Shown piece after piece: positions 54,250-64,000 of a DNA stretch of 64,000 nucleotides. Each line of letters begins with the position of its first letter. Position 1 is the stretch's first letter. The stretch is from the NCBI GenBank assembly GCA_041396045.1, contig JAWKZI010000007.1, positions 109,176-173,175 of the forward strand, in the 5' to 3' direction. The DNA is from SHZI01 sp041396045 (lineage in GTDB: Bacteria; Pseudomonadota; Gammaproteobacteria; Steroidobacterales; GCA-2729495). Below the pieces are notes generated by a model that saw only the letters and a list, made by a program, of their open reading frames with translations, made no database searches and was not told the DNA's origin. The position numbers and the translations under genes are program-made.

Positions 54250-56084
54250 TCAGGGCAGGCCCAGCCACTCATTACGCCGGGCAATGTGCTCGGACGTCGC
54301 TTCGGTGTCCAAAGTGAGATAACACGTATCACGCGGGGCCGACACTGGTCGGCATGAGACGTCCACGAGCTGCTGATCGCGAAACACGTGACATCGCACG
54401 TCCTTATCGACCGGAAGCTGGTTGATAATCCGCTCCCACCGATCAGGACTGACACGCTGGCCACCGATAGCCACCAACTCGTCGCCGGCAATCAGGCCAC
54501 CTCGCTGTCCTGGCCCATCGGCCACAACGTGACTGACGCTCAGGCGACCCCCTCCTGCTTGCACCTGATGCCTAACCAGGCGCGGACTCGCTCCTCCCGG
54601 CGGCCGCGGCAACCGCCTTTGTCGGTTTCGCTCTCGGCGCTGCGCAAATTCAGGCGTATGCCGAACTGCGCCAGAAGAATCCCCAGTGGCGGGTCGACTG
54701 TCGACCGTAGCGCCTGCTCAAAGAAGCCGTCCAGATCAAGCCCGCTCAACTGTTCGGCAATACGTTCAAACTGACCTTGAGGCAGCCCCGGAGAGTCGTC
54801 CGCCCCATATTCCTGCCAGAGCGTTCGCATTACGGCATCCAGCGAGCAGGTCCCCGCTGTGCGCGAGCGCATCTCGAGGTCAAGTGCGAGCGCAACCAGC
54901 GCGCCCTTCAGGTAGTAGCTGACCGTGGCATTGGGCGTATTTTCATCGGGCCGGTAGAATTTTATCCAGGCATCGAAACTTGCCTCCTCCAGCGTCTGGT
55001 ATCGACGGCCAGCGGTCCGGTACAGGCGGGTCAGCGACCGGCCCAGGACATCCAGATACTGTTCGATGGTAATCAGCCCGCAGCGCCGGAGCGCAAGGTC
55101 ATCGTAGTAGGACGTGACGCCTTCGAAAATCCACAACTGCCGGGTGTAGGCTTCCGTGCCCGGATCGGCGTCGACAAACTCGGCGGGCCGGATGCGCTTG
55201 ACGTGCCATGCATGAAAGTACTCATGACTGACCAGACCCAGAAATCGACGATATCCTGATTCGTCGGTTGGCACACCGACCCTGGGCACTTCGTCGCGGC
55301 GGCATCCCAGTACGGATGACTTCCTGTGTTCAAGCCCACCGTGGCCATCCATCGATACCCGTGTGAGGAAGGCATAGCGCTTCAAGGGCACAGGGGGACC
55401 AAAGAAATCTATGTGCCATGCACAGAGCCGGGCGAGGTCAGCCTGCAAACGATCCCGCTCCGGATCGTTCAGGCCGCAAAGCACCAGGGCATGTGGCACG
55501 CCGGACGCCAGAAACTCAACCGTCGTCAGGTTCCCCATCAACACCGGGTGATCGATCAGATCAGCATAGCTCTCGGCACGGAACGCACCGAATTCCCCCT
55601 GCCCGCCCGTAAGGCGCTGCAGTCCGGTTGATATGCGCCAGTTGGTCCGGGTAGTCGCATCCTCTGCCGAACTGGATATCCAGTCTGGTGGGTCTATATG
55701 GACGACCGATGGCGCATAGTCATGACCAAGTATCCTCAAAAACAGACACACACCATTGAAGAAGCCGTGCTGACTGTCGAGCCAGGCACCGCGAACCGAT
55801 CGATCCGCGGCATAGACGGTCATTCGAACCAGAAGCGCGCCTGATACTGGCGCAACACGCCAGGTGTGTTTGTCGACTTTATGGAATGTGATTTCGTTGC
55901 CACCACTTTCCGCAGTGAACTGTACGACATGGCGGGCGAAATCACGTATCAGGTAACTGCCGGGAATCCAGGCAGGGAGAGACAGCAGTTGCCCGCCGGG
56001 AGACGGATCCTCGATGCGACAGCTCACGTCATACAGATGGGCGCCAGGATCCTTTAGCCTGACGTGATAGACAACAGGAGGACT
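54250..56084 (-). CDS. M61-family glycyl aminopeptidase with PDZ domain, one frameshift
   Basis: The main frame (56084-54540) reads PPVVYHVRLKDPGAHLYDVS, an N-terminal beta domain, then the zinc site VSHEYFHAWHVKRIRP (HExxH-like HEYFH) with ELWIFEGVTSYY-type glutamate downstream (LWIFEGVTSYYDD). A shift near 54590 leads into a C-terminal PDZ domain (GPGQRGGLIAGDELVAIGGQ) ending at 54250. No ATG or GTG precedes the first homologous residues in frame before a TGA; the start may be hidden by another indel (GTG 56027 is the first start in frame). Probably periplasmic or cytoplasmic peptidase; no clear signal peptide. Confidence 0.85.
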
Positions 56085-56175
56085 GGTGTACCTTCAGACG
56101 GGTTCATCGACACAGAGTTTAGCCGACATTAGGCCCCAATACTGCCGCTCGTGGGCATGGTACCTTTCCCTGACA

Positions 56176-57279
56176 ATGGCCATTAAAGTCCTGTTCGTCG
56201 GCAACTACGCCATTCCGCTACACAATATTCGACCGGAGGCCGAGATGATTATCGGCCTCAAGCAGCGCGGACTCGACGTTGAGGTCGTCACACAAGCCGA
56301 CTGCTACTACGCCAAGCGCATGTCTGCATTCGGCATTCGCATTCACGACTACACCCCGCCGGCGAAGTTCTCGCCAGAGGCAGTTTGGCGATTACGCCAT
56401 ATTCTGCGGTCAGGACACCACGATGTCATACAGCCTGTTCAACAACAAGGCCATCGTCGCGGGCGTCAGCATGCGGGCTATAGGCCTGCCCGTCAAGGTT
56501 GTGACGTACAGGGGGCAGACCGGCAATATTTCCCGCTTTGACCCCGTTTCCTACCTGACACACCTGAGCCCGGGAGTGGACCGGATCATCTGTGTTGCAG
56601 AGGCTGTAAGGCAAAGTCTGTTGCCGCAGGTATGGAATGCTGACAAACTCGTCACCATCTACAAGGGTCACGATATTCGGTGGTATGCCGGAATTGAGCC
56701 GGCCAGGCTGGACCTCCTGGGTGTCCCGCCGGGATCCTTTGTGGTGACATGCGTTGCGAACAATCGTCCACGCAAAGGGATCCCGCAGCTGATTGCAGCC
56801 GTTGGTCGTCTGCCAACCGAATCATGCATTCATGTAGTACTGGTTGGTGGTGGCATGGATGGACAGGCAGTCGGTGAGCTTCTGGCCACCAGCGCCGGAC
56901 GTGCCCGGATAACTGCCCTTGGCCCCAGAGCAGATGTGCTGCCGATTGTTGCAGCCAGCAATGCAACTGTTCTGCCGGCTCTCAAGCGGGAAGGGCTGCC
57001 AAAGTCTGTCATTGAATCGATGGCGGGCATACCGCCAATAGTCACCCAGTACCGGAGGAAGCCCCGGAACTCGTCATCGACGGTGAATCCGGGCTGGTCG
57101 TGCCGCCGGAAACCCTGACGCCCTGGCATCGGCCATGCTGGAGTTCTCATCCGATCCGGATCGTTCCCAGGCAATGGGTCTGCGCGGCCGCGAGAGAATT
57201 ATTTCAAACTTAATCTGAAGGCCTCGATCTCGCAGCAACATCGCCCTGTTTGGAACAACTGCTGAGCGACGAGCAGTGA
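56176..57279 (+). CDS. Family 4-like glycosyltransferase, frameshifted
   Basis: ATG 56176 gives MAIKVLFVGNYAIPLHNIRP, a GT-B N-terminal domain. Shifts near 56430 and 57055-57110 are needed to read LFNNKAIVAGVSMRAIGLPV, CVANNRPRKGIPQLIAAVGR, LGPRADVLPIVAASNATVLP, REGLPKSVIESMAG and ELVIDGESGLVVPPE. These are GT4 acceptor/donor landmarks including the E-x7-E-like REGLPKSVIE segment. The end is near 57279. Probably acts on a cell-surface glycan; convergent with the neighbouring glycosyltransferase gene. Confidence 0.8.
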
Positions 57280-57285
57280 GGAACG

Positions 57286-58060
57286 TCAGGCTGGCGGATT
57301 AGCCTCATTTTTACCCGACGCGTCGTCATGAAACTCGTTCAGCTTCCTGTGCCGAGGAATGACCGAAAGATGCTGGTCATTACGATAGTCCAGCCGTCTT
57401 CGCCCCTGAAAATCCGCCCCGGAGGAACAGTCGACGAAAACCCGCAGCGAAGGCACTGGTAACCGGGTTTGGACGAGGACCGACGGCGGCCTGCCTGATA
57501 CATGCCCTGTGCATCCAGCGAGCTGACCTGGTTTATCTTTGCGACCCAGTCCGAAAGGCTATCGTAGGTATAGTGAACAATGTGGCCAGGAACCCGCTGA
57601 ACCTGCGGCGCCTGTACACCGGCATGGCCAAACTTTGGCTCATAGGCGGCCTGCGTGCGATTGTAAAGTCGCGTAATGAAATCCGGATAGAACCCCGGGC
57701 CGCGAATCCATCGCCGCCCGACGTAGCTTTTCCTGTTGAATGCATACCCGACCGCCGGATTCCGGAGATCAAGTTTTCTGATGGTAGCGACCATCTCTTC
57801 GTCCAATCGCTCGTCGGCATCCAGAGCAAGTATCCAGTCGTGGCGAGCGAGGCGCTCAGTCACATTTCGCTGCTTTCCCTCGCCCAGGTACTTCTGGTCA
57901 ACTACCGTTGCACCCATGGCGCTGCCAGTTTTGTGGTGCTGTCAGTACTTAGAGAATCCACGACGACTATGTCATCGCAGACCTGGCGTAGCGACTCTAT
58001 ACAGGCAACGATGTGGTCTTCCTCGTTGAAAGTAATGATCGTGCCGGTTATCGGGGTCAT
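57286..58060 (-). CDS. Family 2 glycosyltransferase (WaaE/KdtX-like), frameshifted
   Basis: ATG 58060 gives MTPITGTIITFNEEDHIVAC and DDIVVVDSLSTDSTTKLA; a shift near 57915 leads to GATVVDQKYLGEGKQRNVTE and WILALDADERLDEEMVATI with the DxD-type metal motif, then GRRWIRGPGFYPDFITRLYN. One or more shifts near 57470-57340 are needed at the C-terminus (MTSIFRSFLRHRKLNEFHDD) ending near 57286. Resembles lipopolysaccharide-core beta-glucosyltransferases. About 250 residues when restored. Confidence 0.8.
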
Positions 58061-58127
58061 TGCTTGCGCGCCACAGGATGTTACTGAATTTGAGATCATT
58101 CAACGCGGACTCGCGAAGCCTACACCA

Positions 58128-59485
58128 CTAGGGAACCAGGCGTGGCAGGACCATCGTCGCAAGGCTCAGCACCAGGAAAAATCCGCCGGTGTCAGTGGAT
58201 TGTGGTCAGTACCGGACCAGCCGCCAGGGCCGGATCGACCCGCATTCTTTTCAGCAGCAGCGGCAGTGCCCCACCAATAATGACCGCAACGACTGTGTTG
58301 ACAGCCAGTGCAACGCCTACAACCAGCCCCAGCCACAGATTTCCCCTTCCACAACCAGGCTACCCCAGCCAGCAAAAGGCCGAGCGCAATACCAGTTACC
58401 AGGCCGACAGTGACCTCCCTTGATGCCAGACGCAGCACGTCCGCCGGCGCGATGATGTCCAGGGCCAGCTCCCGCATGCTGACCGCGACCGCCTGGTACC
58501 CCGAACAGCCGCTCATGTCCGAGACGATGGGCAAAAATACCGCCAAAGTAAACGCAGCGGCGATGGTGTCTTCATAAAGTGCGATAACGCTGGCGGCCGC
58601 AACATTGAGAAAGATTTTGACGATCAGCCAGGAAAGCCGGCGCCCGGATCGCGTATACAAAGGCATTGACCGGAACTCGTCGCCACCCACGATTCCCTGG
58701 CTCTTCAGGTATGACTCGTCGGCCCGCTCGGCAATCGCGTCGAAGACTGCCCGGCGCCGTATCGCCCCGATCAGACGCCCGGCGTCATCGACCACGGGAG
58801 CCAGCGGCGTGTCGCGTGACTCAAAAAACTCTTCAAGCTGATCGAGCCCGGCCCTGGGCACGACAGCATCGACGGGCTTGACGAGCTGCTCCAGTTCCGC
58901 GTGTGGCTTGGCCTGGGCGATATCCGTCAGCCCGGCCACGCCCAGCAACCGGCCCAGTGGCCCCACAACATAAATATGCTGCAGATAGTAAATCGGGTAG
59001 TCCTCGCCCTGGTTGGCGATGTCGGCAACCGCATCGGCAATGGTCATGGTCGCCGGGTAGCTGAGAAACTCCTTCATCATCAGGCCACCGGCCGTCTCGG
59101 GATCGAAGTCGATGAGCTGGCGGGCTTCCGCCGCCTCAGCGGCATCCATCAGGCTCAGAATTTCTTCGACGTCCGCCGGATCCATTTCGGCGAGCACGTC
59201 AGCCGCTTCGTCGCTGTCCATCTTGTTGACAATGGACGCGGCCTCTTCGGGATCGAGGTTGTCCAGAAGCTCGGCGGCCTGGGCATCGGGGACGTCGTCG
59301 ATAATTTCTGCTGCGCTCTCGGGCGGCAGCAAGGTCAGGAGTTGCTCCTGCTCATCTGGCGTCAGGCGGAAGACGGCCCGAACGGTGGCGCTGGAAGGCA
59401 AAGACTGCAGATAGCTGGCGAGCGCGGGCAATTCCCCGCTTTGCAGAAGTTCGCTAATGACCTCCCAGGGTGGCTGCTGGCTCAT
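58128..59485 (-). CDS. mgtE: Magnesium transporter MgtE, one frameshift near the end
   Basis: About 452 residues when restored. N-terminal helical MgtE domain (about 20-130, LPPESAAEIIDDVPDAQAAE), two CBS domains (about 135-260, SYPATMTIADAVADIA), then five membrane helices (SWLIVKIFLNVAAASVIALY, FLPIVSDMSGCSGYQAVAVS). The frame shifts near 58340; the restored end reads GGALPLLLKRMRVDPA and SLATMVLPRLVP, stop at 58128. Mg2+-gated channel. Downstream of the rRNA operon terminator. Confidence 0.93.
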
Positions 59486-59501
59486 GATGCTGATGCTAAC
59501 G

Positions 59502-59535
59502 AAAAAACCCCTGTCGCAGTGATGCGACAGGGGTT
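59502..59535 (-). terminator. Rho-independent terminator of the rRNA operon
   Basis: 13-bp perfect stem (59506-59518 with 59523-59535, 4-base loop) followed on minus by TTTTTT (59502-59507). Lies 10 bases beyond the 5S 3' end and just before the mgtE start. Confidence 0.95.
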
Positions 59536-59544
59536 CTGGATAGG

Positions 59545-59663
59545 TGCCTGGCGGTGACCTACTCTCACATGGGGAAACCCCACACTACCATCGGCGCTGA
59601 GCAGTTTCACTTCCGAGTTCGGAATGGTATCGGGTGGTTCCCGCTCGCTATGGCCGCCAGGCA
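59545..59663 (-). rRNA. 5S ribosomal RNA
   Basis: About 119 bases; the ends TGCCTGGCGG and CCGCCAGGCA pair as the 5S helix I, and the internal CCATCGGCGCTGAGC and TTCCGAGTTCGGAATGG segments (plus strand) are typical. Confidence 0.97.
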
Positions 59664-59862
59664 AACTTTAAAACTACCGTTTTCCCACCAGGGGAAACGG
59701 TCACAACGTGGATGTGTTTGACGCCACTTGCAGGGGCTATAAAAGCCTGCAAGGACTGCAATCTTTTAACCTGCCAGTTCTTAACCGGCCTTCAATTGTC
59801 TTCCATTGATACATATATCAACCCAGCACCTGATCAATTTCCAGGTTGCTTGAGTGTTATAT
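59664..59862 (-). other. 23S-5S spacer with two hairpins
   Basis: 199 bases without a gene. Stem-loops at 59677-59700 (10 bp, one G-T) and 59727-59753 (8 bp plus an inner AGC/GCT pair) are visible; probably processing structures. Confidence 0.5.
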
Positions 59863-62772
<2,910 letters not shown>

Positions 62773-62980
62773 ATATAACCTCAAACAACCTGCACTTATT
62801 GCAGACTGTCAGGGGCCAATGGAATCACAATTGAAAATCGCGTGATTGCAGTCGTACTCGAACATTTCTGTTCGGAGCAGACGTCAAAACACATCCAGAT
62901 TGTTAAAAAGCAAGATTCGTATCAAACGAACCGCCGATGTACGCGACTTTGTAATTCACGTGCATCGGCCGTGCGTATGG

Positions 62981-63056
62981 TGGTGGAGCCAGACGGGATC
63001 GAACCGACGACCTCCTGCTTGCAAAGCAGGCGCTCTCCCAACTGAGCTATGGCCCC
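62981..63056 (-). tRNA. tRNA-Ala (TGC)
   Basis: 76 bases with encoded CCA. Starts GGGGCCATAGCTCAGTTGGG; anticodon TGC. In the 16S-23S spacer. Confidence 0.98.
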
Positions 63057-63121
63057 GCCTGCCGAGGCGGTAGACCGCATCCCGATACCGCCGGGACAGG
63101 GCCGCGAGTGCCCGCTGATGT

Positions 63122-63198
<77 letters not shown>

Positions 63199-63360
63199 AG
63201 GATTCGACCCATGTTCACCTTTCACACTCACGTGAATAGGCGAAGCGCCAGGCCTGCATTCGAAAACAGATAATTTGTTGTGGGGACTCGCGGACGGACC
63301 AACATGGACAGATCAATTCAGATCCGGCCAGGTTGTCGTCGGTCTTTTGGGTCGCTCGTG

Positions 63361-64000
<640 letters not shown>

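Overview
The window is a stretch of a gammaproteobacterial chromosome, roughly 55-60% G+C by eye, dominated by the main housekeeping macro-operon. The 16S, 23S and 5S genes, the ssb/uvrA divergent pair, the tRNA-Thr/Tyr/Gly/Thr-tuf-secE-nusG order and the rplKAJL-rpoBC, str, S10, spc and alpha gene orders all fit Gammaproteobacteria. The genus cannot be named from what is seen; a Xanthomonadales/Nevskiales-like lineage is a weak guess.

Layout. 1-17.5 kb is a mixed accessory/housekeeping region: a bifunctional ATP sulfurylase/APS kinase cut by the left edge (-), ssb (-), a heavily frame-disrupted uvrA (+), a cysteine synthase (+), a DUF1295 membrane protein (+), corA (+), trpS (-), pepQ (+), an RND efflux adaptor and pump (+), an exported amidohydrolase (-) and an exported ChaN-PDZ protein (+). 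From 17.7 kb to the right edge nearly everything is on the minus strand. Read in transcription order from the right: rRNA operon (16S, Ile, Ala, 23S, 5S, terminator), mgtE, a glycosyltransferase pair (one on +), an M61 peptidase, plsY (separated from the next genes only by overlaps), birA, coaX, a SPOR protein, four tRNAs, tuf2, tRNA-Trp, secE, nusG, rplK, rplA, rplJ, rplL, rpoB, rpoC, rpsL, rpsG, fusA, tuf1, rpsJ, then rplC-rplD-rplW-rplB-rpsS-rplV-rpsC-rplP-rpmC-rpsQ-rplN-rplX-rplE-rpsN-rpsH-rplF-rplR-rpsE-rpmD-rplO-secY-rpmJ-rpsM-rpsK-rpsD-rpoA-rplQ. Most of the machinery for transcription, translation and Sec export is therefore in one collinear block.

Sequence quality matters for reading this window. 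Many essential genes (rpoB, rpsK, rpsM, rpmJ, secY, rpsN, secE, tuf2) carry isolated single-base indels, while equally long neighbours (rpoC, fusA, the RND pump) are clean. The two tuf copies act as an internal control: they differ by one synonymous change and two indels. I read these lesions as mostly sequencing or assembly errors. uvrA is far worse and could be either a bad patch or a true pseudogene.

I found no obviously new multi-gene system. The most interesting leads are: (1) a 341-bp non-coding stretch between rpsJ and rplC with a good sigma70 promoter and several hairpins, which looks like an S10-operon leader displaced downstream of rpsJ; (2) an EF-G in the str operon with altered domain IV tip residues; (3) REP-like palindromes at the fusA/tuf1 junction, after tuf1 and before tuf2, with a tuf homogenisation tract that includes the last codons of fusA.
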